Shown here one piece after another: positions 1-9,681 of a DNA stretch of 64,000 bases (the stretch's first letter is position 1; every line of letters begins with the position of its first letter). The DNA is taken from NCBI RefSeq assembly GCF_014048475.1, contig NZ_NWUS01000001.1, positions 62,001-126,000 of the forward strand. Direction: 5' to 3'. Source of the stretch: Bombella favorum (GTDB lineage: Bacteria; Pseudomonadota; Alphaproteobacteria; Acetobacterales; Acetobacteraceae). The notes under the pieces are model-generated. The model had not been told where the DNA came from. It did no database searches and worked only from the letters and a program-made list of their open reading frames with translations. A program made the translations under genes and the position numbers.

Positions 1-243
1 GAAATTTTGCTGGAGGAGCTCGAATTCACTGCTGGCCAGCTTGTAATGCCCACCATGCAGGGCATCAATCCCGTAGTTATAGAGGGTCTCGGCATCTGCC
101 GTGCGTGGCAGCTTTGCCTGTATGTCGGCATCGGAGCTGGAGCAGCCCGTAAGAAGGGCAAGCCCGAGCAGAGCCGGTGCGCCGAGGGCCGAAAGACTGA
201 AACGGTACGAAACCATGTGGGATTTGAGGATGCTGCTGACCAT
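1..243 (-). CDS. bamD: BamD outer membrane assembly lipoprotein, 3' part missing
   Basis: Partial gene cut by the left window edge; 81 N-terminal residues are visible. The product is the tetratricopeptide lipoprotein of the BAM complex that inserts beta-barrel proteins into the outer membrane. Seen: a signal peptide with lipobox LLTGC followed by SSSDAD, then LYNYGIDALHGGHYKLAS, which looks like the first TPR helix pair of BamD/ComL. The ATG at 243 has a weak AGAA upstream; an in-frame ATG at 216 is an alternative. It lies 63 bp downstream of lpxC, the usual alphaproteobacterial neighbour, probably as the tail of the ftsZ-lpxC transcript. The identification rests on the N-terminus plus context, so it is good but not complete. 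Confidence 0.8.
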   Translation of the reverse strand, partial: MVSSILKSHMVSYRFSLSALGAPALLGLALLTGCSSSDADIQAKLPRTADAETLYNYGIDALHGGHYKLASSEFELLQQNF

Positions 244-306
244 GATTTTCTTATAGCATGGGAGTGTTCAGGGGAAAGGGGGTTCTTGCGTCCGGATATG
301 ATATTC

Positions 307-1245
307 TCAACCGGATGAAGGAAGCCTGTGCGGGCTGCCATCAGAGAAACGCCAGTTTTCGGGGGAGGCGAACAGGGTGTGCAAAAGCTGGTTGTTCAGT
401 GCATGGCCTGTTTTATGGCCTTCGAACCGGCCTGAAAGTCTGAATCCGGCACAGTAAAGATCACCGATAGCATCCAACATTTTATGGCGGACACATTCAT
501 TATCAAAGCGTAGCCCATCGGGGTTTAGGATACGGTCATGTTGAATGACCAGTGCATTCTCCAGCGAGCCCCCGAGAGCTAGCCCCTGTGCCTGAAGCAT
601 GGTGATATCCTGATGGTTCACAAAAGTTCGGCAGGGGGCGATGTCATGCTCGAAACTATGTTGAGATAGAACCATCTGGAAAGATTGTTTCCCGATGGCT
701 GGGGCGGGGAAATCAATGGTGAGGGAGAGTTCAAGCTCTTCCGGTCTGCCCGGTAGTAAGCTGGCATAAGCGTCGTTCTTCCCCTTTGCGTGAACTGGAC
801 GAAGAACTTCAATAGTCCGGCGTGGCACTGGTAGGCGGCTACGGCCAGCCGCCTTTATGAGAGAAAGAAATGTGCGGGAACCACCATCTAAAATGGGTAG
901 TTCTGGGCCATCAAGCTGGATGAGCAGGTTATCCACCTCACAGGCATGGAGGGCCGCCATGAGATGTTCCATCGTGGCGACTGTCAGCCCGGGTGTGAGC
1001 GGGGAGGAAGCAACCGTGGCTAGTGGGCTGGAGATGATGCAGTCATATGTCAGGCGGAAAGCAGGAGAGGCCGCTACATCTAGCCGTTGGAACCGAGTAC
1101 CCGTATCAGGCCCTGCTGGGACAAGATGGACTAAGGCGGGTTTGCCACTATGTAGCCCTATGCCCTGACATTGTATGGCACGATCCAATGAGGTCTGCAT
1201 TTGCAGGGATGCCGGTGCTGGCCGGGAGTATGAGGCGTCTGTCAT
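307..1245 (-). CDS. lpxC: UDP-3-O-acyl-N-acetylglucosamine deacetylase LpxC
   Basis: Zinc-dependent deacetylase that makes the committed step of lipid A synthesis in the cytoplasm. Seen: GIGLHSGKP near the N-terminus, MEHLMAAL with the first zinc histidine, and RHKMLDAIGDLY holding the HKxxDxxGD motif with the second histidine and the zinc aspartate. The length (312 residues from this start) fits the family. The reading frame stays open to an ATG at 1302 and there is a later ATG at 1200; none has a good Shine-Dalgarno, so the start is uncertain. It follows ftsZ on the same strand, separated by a GC-rich hairpin, and precedes bamD. The function is secure, the exact N-terminus is not. Confidence 0.93.
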   Translation of the reverse strand: MTDASYSRPAPASLQMQTSLDRAIQCQGIGLHSGKPALVHLVPAGPDTGTRFQRLDVAASPAFRLTYDCIISSPLATVASSPLTPGLTVATMEHLMAALHACEVDNLLIQLDGPELPILDGGSRTFLSLIKAAGRSRLPVPRRTIEVLRPVHAKGKNDAYASLLPGRPEELELSLTIDFPAPAIGKQSFQMVLSQHSFEHDIAPCRTFVNHQDITMLQAQGLALGGSLENALVIQHDRILNPDGLRFDNECVRHKMLDAIGDLYCAGFRLSGRFEGHKTGHALNNQLLHTLFASPENWRFSDGSPHRLPSSG

Positions 1246-1324
1246 GAGGGCAGGTGCTTGGGCATGGGCGACCTTACCCGATGAGGCAGGGCGCGCCCCC
1301 ATAAAGGGGGAGAGGTGGATAACG

Positions 1325-1350
1325 CCCCCAGCCTACAGAAAGGCTGAGGG
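1325..1350 (-). terminator. Hairpin between ftsZ and lpxC
   Basis: Nine-base arms with one mismatch (CCCCCAGCC / GGCTGAGGG) around an 8-base loop, directly after the ftsZ stop. There is no T-run on the minus strand, so it may only attenuate or stabilise the ftsZ message rather than end transcription. Confidence 0.35.
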
Positions 1351-1367
1351 CTTATAGGCAGAGTGGG

Positions 1368-2831
1368 TTACTTCGGGCCACGGCGCAGATAGGTCGGGAT
1401 GCTCAGCTCGTCATCCTCGGGAGGTGTTGTCAGACCGTCACTCTGTGGTGGCTTCCGTTCACCAGAGACAGGCGGTACGTCCCGGCGGTCATGTTCTGGT
1501 GCGGGGCGGGAACGGAAGAAGCGGCTAAACAGCCCACCACCCGTCTGCCCGGCATCTTCTCTTGGGCGGATCGGCTCGGGCGGAATACCGCTGGGGGTGT
1601 GATTAGGGCCGAGATGGGGATCGTAATTGGGGATATGAGGGGGATGGCTCTCAGGCGTTGGCTCGGATGGGTTTTCACCCTCATGCACACCCTCAGCCCC
1701 TTCGGAAGGCCCGTTATGCTCGGTGGTTTCTGCCTCATGCTCCGCAGCCCGATTCCCCTCTGCGGGGGGAGCTGCGTCCTCGGTGGAAGGCGTACGATGA
1801 GGTGCCTCGGCGGGTTTTTCTTCAAAAGGCTCCTGGCGTTTCTGGCCATTCAGCCCCGTAGCGATGACAGAAACCTGTACTTTGCCCTGCATGTTCTCAT
1901 TGACGACAAACCCGCTGTTGATTTCTTCATCTTCACAGTTGGCTGTCTCACGGATGAGATTCATGATCTGGTTATAAGCCAGCAGGCTCATATCTGGACC
2001 AAGCGTCACGTTGACGAGCAGTGCCCGTGCCCCAGCGATGGAGGTTTCCTCCAGGAGTGGGTTAGAGATGGCTCGTTCGGCGGCGGTGATGGCCCAATCC
2101 TCACCGTCTTCTTCAGCCGAGGCGGTACCAATGCCCATCATGGCCTTGCCCATGCCGCTCATGACAGTGCGGACATCGGCGAAGTCAAGATTTTGGTACC
2201 CGGCTTCCACCATCAGGTCCGTCACGCTGCGGACGCCGCTGTATAGAACATCATCAGCCATGGCGAAGGCCTCCACAAGGGAGGTCGTCAACGAGGCACT
2301 GCCAAAGAGGTTCTGGTTAGGGATGACCAGCAGTGTATCAACGTATTTTTCCAGCTCGGCGATGCCGGCTGCTGCTGCCCGACTGCGGCGGGAGCCCTCA
2401 AAGTCGAATGGTTTGGAGACGACACCAATCGTCAGAGCGCCAACTTCATGGGCGATCCGTGCTACGACAGGGGCTGCGCCTGTACCGGTGCCACCGCCCA
2501 TACCAGCCGTAACGAAGACGAGGTCCACACCCTCCAGATGCTGGCGGATTTCGTCTTCCACCTCCTCGGCGGACTGACGCCCGACCTCTGGCTTGGCTCC
2601 TGCGCCTAGTCCGCGTGTCAGGGTTGGGCCAAGCTGGAGACGTGTTTCCGCTTTGGAGAGAGCCAGCTGTTGTGCATCCGTATTGGCAGCAATAAAGGTG
2701 ACGCCCCGTAGGTGGCCATCAATCATGTTATTGACGGCATTGACCCCGCCGCCGCCAACCCCGATGACAGTGATGCGCGGGGGGCTGACAGCGCTAACAC
2801 CAGGGGTCGTCGGGGTCAGGTTCAATGACAT
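1368..2831 (-). CDS. ftsZ: Cell division GTPase FtsZ
   Basis: Tubulin-like GTPase that forms the Z-ring at the inner face of the membrane. Seen: [13 protein letters not shown] near residues 24-36, the tubulin signature GGGTGTG at about 112-118, a long acidic and proline-rich linker (about residues 330-470), and a C-terminal peptide [14 protein letters not shown], the kind that binds FtsA and other membrane anchors. 487 residues, long because of the linker, as in alphaproteobacteria. The frame is open for 56 codons further upstream, but ATG at 2831 followed by SLNLTP matches normal FtsZ N-termini and has GGAG upstream. It sits 127 bp after ftsA, so it may also have its own promoter in that gap. 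Confidence 0.98.
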   Translation of the reverse strand: MSLNLTPTTPGVSAVSPPRITVIGVGGGGVNAVNNMIDGHLRGVTFIAANTDAQQLALSKAETRLQLGPTLTRGLGAGAKPEVGRQSAEEVEDEIRQHLEGVDLVFVTAGMGGGTGTGAAPVVARIAHEVGALTIGVVSKPFDFEGSRRSRAAAAGIAELEKYVDTLLVIPNQNLFGSASLTTSLVEAFAMADDVLYSGVRSVTDLMVEAGYQNLDFADVRTVMSGMGKAMMGIGTASAEEDGEDWAITAAERAISNPLLEETSIAGARALLVNVTLGPDMSLLAYNQIMNLIRETANCEDEEINSGFVVNENMQGKVQVSVIATGLNGQKRQEPFEEKPAEAPHRTPSTEDAAPPAEGNRAAEHEAETTEHNGPSEGAEGVHEGENPSEPTPESHPPHIPNYDPHLGPNHTPSGIPPEPIRPREDAGQTGGGLFSRFFRSRPAPEHDRRDVPPVSGERKPPQSDGLTTPPEDDELSIPTYLRRGPK

Positions 2832-2958
2832 AATGGTCTTGCTCCGGCCGGGGTGGACTATAAAGAGAGCTACAGATGTGCTGTAGCAAACAGATTTCGG
2901 CGATAGAGTAACATCTGGAATGAAAGATGTAATCTGAAATATCGAGGCTAAAGCCTGT

Positions 2959-4284
2959 TTATGTCTTCCTTCGTAGGAAATTTGCAAGACGCCAGGCAAT
3001 ACCCCGTGGGGCTGCTTCAGTCTCGGAGAGGCAGAAACGGTCTTTTGCTCCAGCCGCCCAAGCGAGTAGGCCCGCCGCTGTTGAGAATCCCGCCCAGATG
3101 GAGGGATGGTCTGATTCCGGTAGCCCTCGTATCGCCGTGGGAGAGCGGACCTGCACGGGACGGTTCAGGATTTCCGCCGCTACAGCATCTATCCCATTGA
3201 GTAACGCTCCACCGCCTGTCAGGATGACACGCCCTTCTGCTGGACGACCTAGACCGGCTCCATCAAGCTCATAGCGGAGCATTTCCAGCGTCTCTTCAAC
3301 ACGAGGGGCAATAGCCCGGACGAGGTCGGCCCGGGTGATTTGCCGGACAATATTGCGATGTGAGACAGGGAGGGCGATGGGGATGGAGGTATCATCGGCT
3401 GAGGCATAAGCGACCCCGTAGAGGGTTTTTAGCCGTTCTGCGGTTTCGAGCTGGATAGACAGGGACTGGGCGATGTCACGAGTGATGTGATGCCCGCCAA
3501 CCTTGATGTGCCGTGTGTAAAGGACCCGCCCACGGGCAAAGACGGCAAGAGTGGTTGTCCCGGCCCCCATATCGACAACAGTCACCCCTAGGTCGCGTTC
3601 ATCATGATCGAGCACGGCAAGGCCAGAGGCGATGGGGTTGGAAAGCAGGTCGACAGCCCGCAACTCCGCTTTACGTAGGACGGCATCTAGCGTGTGTAGG
3701 GCGCTCGTCTGGGCATCTACGAGATGAAACTTGCCGACCAGCTTTTCGCAGCGCTGCCCGCAGGGGTTTAGAACAGTGAGGCTGTCGTCAATATTGAAGC
3801 CCAGAGGCATGGCCTGAACAATCCTACGGTCATGCTCGGCGGCGTCGTGGCGGGCCTGCCCGTAGAGGTGCAGAATGTCATCTTTGGTTACTTCCCGCCC
3901 ATTGGGAGCCATGAGGGTATCAATATGGTAGCTGCGCGGATTGCCGCAGGCGAGATTGACCGTTACGTCTCGAATACGGCGGCTGATTTTGCGTTCCGCA
4001 TCCCCAACTGTTGCTCGAATGACCCGCTCCAGTTGGATAGTGTCTACGATAGCCCCGGAGTTCACCCCTTCAGAGCGCCGCCACCCCCAGCTTAGTACAC
4101 GCAGGCCGCCATTTTTCAGCCCTTGCCCAATTAGGCAGGTTGTTTTGGTGGAGCCTATGTCCAGAATAGCCTTCAGCCCTGGTGTCCAGACAAAGCCCTG
4201 CTGTTCTTCTGAGGGAAGAATGGGAAGAACGGCTCGGTTCTGTTGAAGGATGGCGGGGGAATGCTGAGAGGCAGAGCGGGACAT
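2959..4284 (-). CDS. ftsA: Cell division protein FtsA
   Basis: Actin-like ATPase that tethers FtsZ filaments to the membrane. Seen: the phosphate-binding segment AILDIGSTKTTCLIG near residues 39-53, the second one VVDMGAGTTTLAVF in the middle, RVILTGGGALLNGI near the C-terminus, and a C-terminal amphipathic stretch GIAWRLANFLRRKT that would be the membrane-targeting helix. 441 residues, with about 35 unstructured residues before the first domain. Its ATG lies 6 bp after the ftsQ stop, so the two are very probably co-translated; ftsZ follows. Confidence 0.97.
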   Translation of the reverse strand: MSRSASQHSPAILQQNRAVLPILPSEEQQGFVWTPGLKAILDIGSTKTTCLIGQGLKNGGLRVLSWGWRRSEGVNSGAIVDTIQLERVIRATVGDAERKISRRIRDVTVNLACGNPRSYHIDTLMAPNGREVTKDDILHLYGQARHDAAEHDRRIVQAMPLGFNIDDSLTVLNPCGQRCEKLVGKFHLVDAQTSALHTLDAVLRKAELRAVDLLSNPIASGLAVLDHDERDLGVTVVDMGAGTTTLAVFARGRVLYTRHIKVGGHHITRDIAQSLSIQLETAERLKTLYGVAYASADDTSIPIALPVSHRNIVRQITRADLVRAIAPRVEETLEMLRYELDGAGLGRPAEGRVILTGGGALLNGIDAVAAEILNRPVQVRSPTAIRGLPESDHPSIWAGFSTAAGLLAWAAGAKDRFCLSETEAAPRGIAWRLANFLRRKT

Positions 4285-4290
4285 GATGGA

Positions 4291-5178
4291 TCAGTTTTCA
4301 GAGGGCGGAGGCACAGGTGGGACTTCCTGGTCGGCACCCGGAGACGTAGCAGGGTGAATGACCATACGGTCGGGCAGGCGCATGTCAATGGTTTTCAGGG
4401 GGCGGTCTAGGAGCTGATAATCGTGTTGATAGTCATGCAGGCGAGAGAGGGCGGCAGCTTCGGCGCCTTCAGGCAGCATAAGGGTGGTGCCATTCTGCAT
4501 GAGGATATTCCAGCGTCGCTGCCCAATACGGATAAGGGCCAAGGTATGGCTGTTAATGTCAGGGAACTGGTCTAGCAGGGTAATGAGGGTATTCGCCTCC
4601 AGATTAGCCCCGGCACCAACAACAAGAGGCAGCTTGCGGAACACAGAACTGTTATGGGCCGTCAGCTCTTGCCGGGAGACGGTATCTCCCTTCTGGTTGA
4701 TGAGAACGAAATGGCCTTCCATCTGCCAGATGGCGATGGGGTTTTTCTCCTCTACCGTTACACTGATGGTATCTGGCAGATGGCGTTCGACCGTCGAGTG
4801 GTCGATAAAGGGCAGGGCATCAATACGCTCCCGTGCATCTTCGACAGAAAAGCTGAAAAGCGAGTGGTTCAGGCTCGTTCCCAAGGCCTCCATGATCTCG
4901 CTTTCATCAGTCAGGTGCCGCCCGGTGATGATGATGTGCTGAATGCGTAGCGGGTCTAGTGCTGCTAGGCGGGAACGTAGGCTGTCGGCTAGTCTGTGCC
5001 CTCCTTGGCTGCTCCAGGCTAGCCAGCCAGCACCGGCAAGCAGGAAACAGACCACTCCCAAAATACTGAGCCGCCGGAGAAGGATCTTCTGCCTTTGCCA
5101 GAAGAGGGACATGCTGGAGGGGCGGTCCCCGTAGGGATCGAAAGGCTCCTGAGGGCGTTTTCTGAAGAAGGACACCAT
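4291..5178 (-). CDS. ftsQ: Cell division protein FtsQ
   Basis: Bitopic divisome protein that links the early and late division proteins in the periplasm. Seen: a basic cytoplasmic N-terminus, one transmembrane helix near residues 35-55 (LSILGVVCFLLAGAGWLAW), then a POTRA-like domain starting RIQHIIITGRHLTDESEI and an FtsQ/DivIB domain containing FIDHSTVERHLPDTISVTVEEKNP split over the domain junction. 295 residues. It ends in a proline-rich tail. It starts 6 bp after the ddl stop and ends 6 bp before ftsA, within the same operon. Confidence 0.95.
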   Translation of the reverse strand: MVSFFRKRPQEPFDPYGDRPSSMSLFWQRQKILLRRLSILGVVCFLLAGAGWLAWSSQGGHRLADSLRSRLAALDPLRIQHIIITGRHLTDESEIMEALGTSLNHSLFSFSVEDARERIDALPFIDHSTVERHLPDTISVTVEEKNPIAIWQMEGHFVLINQKGDTVSRQELTAHNSSVFRKLPLVVGAGANLEANTLITLLDQFPDINSHTLALIRIGQRRWNILMQNGTTLMLPEGAEAAALSRLHDYQHDYQLLDRPLKTIDMRLPDRMVIHPATSPGADQEVPPVPPPSEN

Positions 5179-5184
5179 GATGTG

Positions 5185-6180
5185 TCAGCGGTTATCTGGT
5201 AGGGGGACAGGATGGAGGGAAAGCGGGTGTGCTTGCCCTAGTGCATCCATCACCAACCAATGGCATAGCAGGGGATAGCTTACGCCACGGGCTGCGGCCT
5301 GCTCGGGTAGTAGGGATGTGGCCGTCATACCCGGTTGGGTGTTGACCTCCAGAATGACCAGCTCATCACTGTCGCTGTTATAGCGGTAATCTGTCCGGCT
5401 AGCGCCCTTGCAGCCTAGAGCTTGATGGGCCTTGCGGGCCAAGGCAAGGGCTTGTTCCGTAATGTGTGCTGGCAGGGGGGCGGGAATAATATGGCGGGAC
5501 CCATTGGCCTGATATTTGGCGGCAAAGTCGTAAAAACCGCCGCTTTCCTGCGGGAGGATTTCCGTCACGGCGAGGGCATCATCCCCCAGTACGGCGACTG
5601 TTAGTTCACGACCGGGAATGAAACGCTCGGCGAGAATCTGAGGGCCGAATGTCCATGAATCAGCAATGGAGGTTCGCCGTTCTGCATCATCCTTATGGAT
5701 GATATGCACCCCAACGGATGATCCTTCTGCTACGGGTTTCAGCACATAGGGGGCTGGTAATGGTGCTTGTTTTTTTAGCTCATCCGGGGTGGTGAGACAG
5801 CCTTCTGCTACGGGCAGTCCAGCCGCTTGAAGGGCCATGCGGGTGCTGGCCTTGTTCATGGCGATGGCAGAAGCCAGCACGCCAGAATGAGTATAGGGCA
5901 GGCCCAGCCATTCTAGCACGCCCTGGATGGCACCATCTTCCCCACCGGGACCATGAAGGGCATTGAAGACGGCATCGGGCTTGCAGGCTTTTAGGGCCTG
6001 AATGGTAGCAGTAATGTCCGGCCCTGCATCAATGGCATGGACATGGTGTCCGGCTTCCTTCAGAGCGGCCATCACAGCCTTGCCGCTGGAGAGGCTGACG
6101 CTTCGTTCACTGGATGTTCCCCCCATCAGTACCGCAATGGAAAGAGGGGTGGAGGTAGGAAGGATGGGTGTGTATGTCAT
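5185..6180 (-). CDS. ddl: D-alanine--D-alanine ligase
   Basis: ATP-grasp ligase that makes the D-Ala-D-Ala dipeptide added by MurF. Seen: VLMGGTSSERSVSLSSGKAV at the N-terminus (Ddl signature 1), NALHGPGGEDGAIQG, the ATP-grasp segment PYVLKPVAEGSSVGVHII, and the C-terminal EVNTQPGMTATSLLPEQA (signature 2). 331 residues from ATG 6180; the open frame runs 23 codons further upstream but those residues are outside the family's usual N-terminus. It starts 17 bp after the murB stop and precedes ftsQ, as in many dcw clusters. Confidence 0.97.
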   Translation of the reverse strand: MTYTPILPTSTPLSIAVLMGGTSSERSVSLSSGKAVMAALKEAGHHVHAIDAGPDITATIQALKACKPDAVFNALHGPGGEDGAIQGVLEWLGLPYTHSGVLASAIAMNKASTRMALQAAGLPVAEGCLTTPDELKKQAPLPAPYVLKPVAEGSSVGVHIIHKDDAERRTSIADSWTFGPQILAERFIPGRELTVAVLGDDALAVTEILPQESGGFYDFAAKYQANGSRHIIPAPLPAHITEQALALARKAHQALGCKGASRTDYRYNSDSDELVILEVNTQPGMTATSLLPEQAAARGVSYPLLCHWLVMDALGQAHPLSLHPVPLPDNR

Positions 6181-6197
6181 GCCCGGATGTCTCACTA

Positions 6198-7115
6198 TCA
6201 GGAGGAAGAAGCAGAAGGAAGAGGGCGGCCCAGCCGTTTGATCTCCCAATGCAAGGCGATGCCGCTTTTATCCAAAACACGGCTACGGACCATTTCGCCT
6301 AGTTCTTCCAGCTCTGTGCTGGTGGCATTGCCTGTGTTGAGCATGAAGTTGCAGTGTTTCTCGCTAATCTGAGCCCCTCCATGTCGTAGCCCCCGGCACC
6401 CGGCAGCATCAATCAGCTCCCATGCCTTATGTCCTTCGGGATTACGGAAGGTGGAACCACCGGTCCGGGCACGCAGGGGTTGGCTGGCCTCACGGCTGGC
6501 ACGCATTTCCTGCATTTTTTGCTGGATAGCGGCAGGTTCTTCATCGCCACGTGCCTTTAGGCGGGCACGTAGGACGATGCTACCTGCTGGCAGAGAGGTA
6601 TGACGATACTGCATGTTTAGTGCCGAGGCGGGCAGACGTTGGAGTGTGCCTTCATGGGTCAGAATCTCTACCCAGTCGAGCAGGGTAGACATGTCCCCCC
6701 CATAGGCTCCTGCATTCATGCAGACGGCACCGCCAATGGAACCGGGAATAGTGGAGAGGAAGGCAAAACCGGCCATGCCTGCCCGTGCTGCTGTTTCAGC
6801 TACGCTGCTATCTAGTGCGGCCGCTCCGACGATCAGGCCATCGTCATCCGCTTCGATGCTTGCAAAACCTCCTGCAAGGCGGATGGTCAGGCCCGGAAGG
6901 CCACCATCCCGGAGGATAACGTTGGAGCAGGCTCCAAGAACCGTCACCGGCAGGTCGGATGGGCACTGGCGCAGGGCGGAGGCGAGGTCTTCGGTATCCT
7001 GCGGGATGAAGAGCCAGTCGGCAGTTCCGCCGGTTCGGAACCAGCTGCGTGAGGCCAAAGGGGCGTGTGCCTTCAGCCGTCCCCGTATATGTTTGAAAGG
7101 TGCAGCAGCCGTCAT
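6198..7115 (-). CDS. murB: UDP-N-acetylenolpyruvoylglucosamine reductase MurB
   Basis: FAD enzyme that reduces enolpyruvyl-UDP-GlcNAc to UDP-MurNAc. Seen: [13 protein letters not shown] near the N-terminus, [17 protein letters not shown] (FAD pyrophosphate binding), [17 protein letters not shown], the catalytic-serine region [16 protein letters not shown] and the C-terminal [16 protein letters not shown]. 305 residues. I chose ATG 7115 because it overlaps the murC stop as ATGA, which is the strongest signal for the start; the frame itself is open to 7193. Confidence 0.97.
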   Translation of the reverse strand: MTAAAPFKHIRGRLKAHAPLASRSWFRTGGTADWLFIPQDTEDLASALRQCPSDLPVTVLGACSNVILRDGGLPGLTIRLAGGFASIEADDDGLIVGAAALDSSVAETAARAGMAGFAFLSTIPGSIGGAVCMNAGAYGGDMSTLLDWVEILTHEGTLQRLPASALNMQYRHTSLPAGSIVLRARLKARGDEEPAAIQQKMQEMRASREASQPLRARTGGSTFRNPEGHKAWELIDAAGCRGLRHGGAQISEKHCNFMLNTGNATSTELEELGEMVRSRVLDKSGIALHWEIKRLGRPLPSASSS

Positions 7116-8530
7116 GATGCGTCCTGTTTGAGGCTGGTCAGCTGCTCGGGAAGAGCCTGTGCCCAGTGGGTGATGGACCCAGCGCCCAGGCAAAGGACAT
7201 AGTCACCCGGCACGGCTACGTCGGCGATGACGGTGGCTAGATCATCCGGGGAGGTGAGGGGCAGGACATGGCGGTGCCCACGGTCCCGCAACCCTTCGAC
7301 GAGTTGGTCTCTCCCAATGCCTTCGATGGGGCTTTCCCCTGCGGCATAGACGTCTGCCACGATAACGGTATCGGCGTCGTTCATGCAGGTGCAGAAATCA
7401 TTGAATAGTGCATTGAGGCGGGAATAACGGTGCGGCTGGATGACGGCAATGACATGCTTTGCCCCAGCCTGTCGGGCGGCTTTGAGCACAGCGGCAATCT
7501 CCACAGGATGATGGCCGTAATCATCAATGATTTTCACATCATTCCAGGTGCCTGTCAGGGTAAAGCGACGCTGCACGCCTCGGAAGCCGCCAAGGGCATC
7601 GGCGATGACGTGATCGGGAATTTCCATTTCCTGCGCCACGGCGATGGCAGCCACGGCATTGAGGACATTATGGTGCCCGAACATGGGTAGGTGGAACGGT
7701 CCGGCCAGACGTTGGCTGTTGGTGGCTCGGTCTGTGATGGTGACGTTGAAGTTTACGCCCTGACCGTCTGCCCCGGTGATTTCAGCCCGAACATCTGCCT
7801 GTGGGCTGAAGCCGTAGGTTACGACACGGTGGTCGGAAAGCTGAGGGATCATTTGTTGCACGCGCGGATGGTCCACGCAGAGGACGGCAAACCCGTAAAA
7901 AGGGATGTTGGAAACGAATTGTCGGTAACCGGCCTCCATCGCTTCATCGGACCCCCAATGGTCCAGATGTTCGGGGTCCATATTGGTGACAACGGCAATG
8001 ATGGCAGGAAGGCGGAGGAAAGAGCCATCACTTTCGTCGGCTTCCACCACCATCCAGTCACCGGACCCCATGCGGGTGTTGGTGCCGTAGGCCTCGATGA
8101 TGCCACCGTTAATGACGGTCGGGTCCAGCTTGGCCTGTTCTAACACACAGGCCACGAGGCTGGTCGTGGTCGTCTTGCCATGTGTCCCCCCGATGGCCAC
8201 CGCCCAGCGTAGGCGCATCAGCTCGGCCAGCATCTCCGCCCGCCGGACAACGGGAATGAGCCGGGCACGGGCGGCCATGACCTCCGGATTATCCCGCTTC
8301 ACAGCGGTGGAAATGACAACGACCCGCGCTTCCCCCAGATTGGCTTCATCATGGCCAATATGCACTTGAATCCCCGATTTGCGCAGGCGTTTTACATTGG
8401 CATTTTCGGCAATGTCGGACCCCTGAACCTTGTAGCCAAGCATATGCAGTACTTCGGCAATGCCGGACATGCCGATGCCACCAATACCAACGAAGTGAAT
8501 CAAGCCAAGATTGAGGGGTAATGCACGCAT
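7112..8530 (-). CDS. murC: UDP-N-acetylmuramate--L-alanine ligase MurC
   Basis: Mur ligase that adds L-alanine to UDP-MurNAc. Seen: [17 protein letters not shown] (N-terminal Rossmann domain), the ATP-binding [16 protein letters not shown] in the middle domain, [22 protein letters not shown], and the C-terminal domain with [14 protein letters not shown] and IQPHRYSRL. 472 residues, normal for MurC. The stop overlaps the murB start by ATGA. Upstream, 41 bp separate it from murG. Confidence 0.98.
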   Translation of the reverse strand: MRALPLNLGLIHFVGIGGIGMSGIAEVLHMLGYKVQGSDIAENANVKRLRKSGIQVHIGHDEANLGEARVVVISTAVKRDNPEVMAARARLIPVVRRAEMLAELMRLRWAVAIGGTHGKTTTTSLVACVLEQAKLDPTVINGGIIEAYGTNTRMGSGDWMVVEADESDGSFLRLPAIIAVVTNMDPEHLDHWGSDEAMEAGYRQFVSNIPFYGFAVLCVDHPRVQQMIPQLSDHRVVTYGFSPQADVRAEITGADGQGVNFNVTITDRATNSQRLAGPFHLPMFGHHNVLNAVAAIAVAQEMEIPDHVIADALGGFRGVQRRFTLTGTWNDVKIIDDYGHHPVEIAAVLKAARQAGAKHVIAVIQPHRYSRLNALFNDFCTCMNDADTVIVADVYAAGESPIEGIGRDQLVEGLRDRGHRHVLPLTSPDDLATVIADVAVPGDYVLCLGAGSITHWAQALPEQLTSLKQDAS

Positions 8531-8571
8531 GAGGGGGAACTCCGGCAGGGGATGGGATAGGGGGCAGATAA

Positions 8572-9681
8572 TCAGGCTTTAATGGTCGTTTCAACCAGGT
8601 CGGCCAGTTTTTCGGCAGCACGACGCTGCTGGAGGTTGCGAGCACCTTCTGCGGCCCGCTTCAGCTCTTCAGGGTGGTTGAAGAGATAGGTCAGATGCTT
8701 GCACAGCGCAGAGGAGGAAAAGTCACGCTGACGGACCATCCAGCCGCCCCCCGCCTGTTCCATCGCTTGTGCATTGACACCTTGCTCATCAGAGGCAGCG
8801 ATGGGAAGCGGCACGAGGATGGAGGGACGGCCCGCCATAGCCAGCTCTGCTACCGAGGAGCCACCAGCACGCCCGATGACGAGATGGGCTTTCCCCAGTT
8901 CGGCGGCTACATCGTCAATGAAAGGCGTAACAGTCGCCTTAATGCCGACTTGCTTATAAATGCCGGACAGGACAGGGACCATGTCCGCATGGGCCTGCTG
9001 AGTGACATGGAGGCGGAAGCGGAAGGATGCCGGCAAGTTGCAGAGTGCCTGAGGAACAACAGAACTGAAAATTTCTGCCCCTAATGAGCCTCCCCAAACC
9101 AAAAGATTGATTGGTTCGTTACTGAACATGTTTGGGGTGGTATATTCCGTATCGGCCAGAGCCTCGATAGAGGGGCGGACTGGCATACCCGTCTGCATAA
9201 CCTTCCGGCCTGCTGGTAGGCGGGCGACCCGCGGGTAGGACGTGGCGATGGCATCGCTGAAGCGGGCTAGAAGGGCATTGGCTTGCCCTAGGATGGCATT
9301 GCCTTCGTGGATGATGAGGGCGGGGCGTTTGCCTATCTTCAGGCGGCTACCCAGCAGGGGAGGAATGGATGGATATCCGCCAAATCCGACCACAGCGGCT
9401 GGTTGGTATCCAGCTACGATCTGGCGACCGCCAAGGCAGCTCCAGAGTAGGCTGCCTATGCCTTTGAGCTTGTCGAGAGGTTTTTTCCCGGCCACACCAC
9501 TGCTTTTGAGAACATAGCGGGGGGAGTGGGCAAAGGCACCCAGTTCTGCCCGGGTGTTGCGGGCATCGGTTACGAGAATGGTCTGATGCCCCCGGCGTTG
9601 AAGTTCTGCCCCTAGTGCTTCAGCAGGGAAGAAATGGCCACCAGTACCGCCAGCGGCGATGAGGATTGTTGCGTGTTTCAT
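8572..9681 (-). CDS. murG: Lipid II synthase MurG
   Basis: Membrane-associated GT28 glycosyltransferase that adds GlcNAc to lipid I. Seen: the glycine-rich loop [19 protein letters not shown] at the N-terminus, a second loop [18 protein letters not shown] in the middle, and [20 protein letters not shown] followed by [10 protein letters not shown] for UDP-sugar binding. 369 residues. Its ATG overlaps the ftsW stop as TGATG, so coupling to ftsW is likely. Confidence 0.97.
   Translation of the reverse strand: MKHATILIAAGGTGGHFFPAEALGAELQRRGHQTILVTDARNTRAELGAFAHSPRYVLKSSGVAGKKPLDKLKGIGSLLWSCLGGRQIVAGYQPAAVVGFGGYPSIPPLLGSRLKIGKRPALIIHEGNAILGQANALLARFSDAIATSYPRVARLPAGRKVMQTGMPVRPSIEALADTEYTTPNMFSNEPINLLVWGGSLGAEIFSSVVPQALCNLPASFRFRLHVTQQAHADMVPVLSGIYKQVGIKATVTPFIDDVAAELGKAHLVIGRAGGSSVAELAMAGRPSILVPLPIAASDEQGVNAQAMEQAGGGWMVRQRDFSSSALCKHLTYLFNHPEELKRAAEGARNLQQRRAAEKLADLVETTIKA

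Noticed and set aside
1491-2246. 251-codon plus-strand frame inside ftsZ
   Set aside because: Antisense to ftsZ; the translation follows the reverse of the Pro/Glu-rich linker and shows no family motifs.
2832-2999. 56-residue N-terminal extension of FtsZ
   Set aside because: The frame is open but the residues do not resemble any FtsZ N-terminus and the later ATG has a Shine-Dalgarno-like GGAG.
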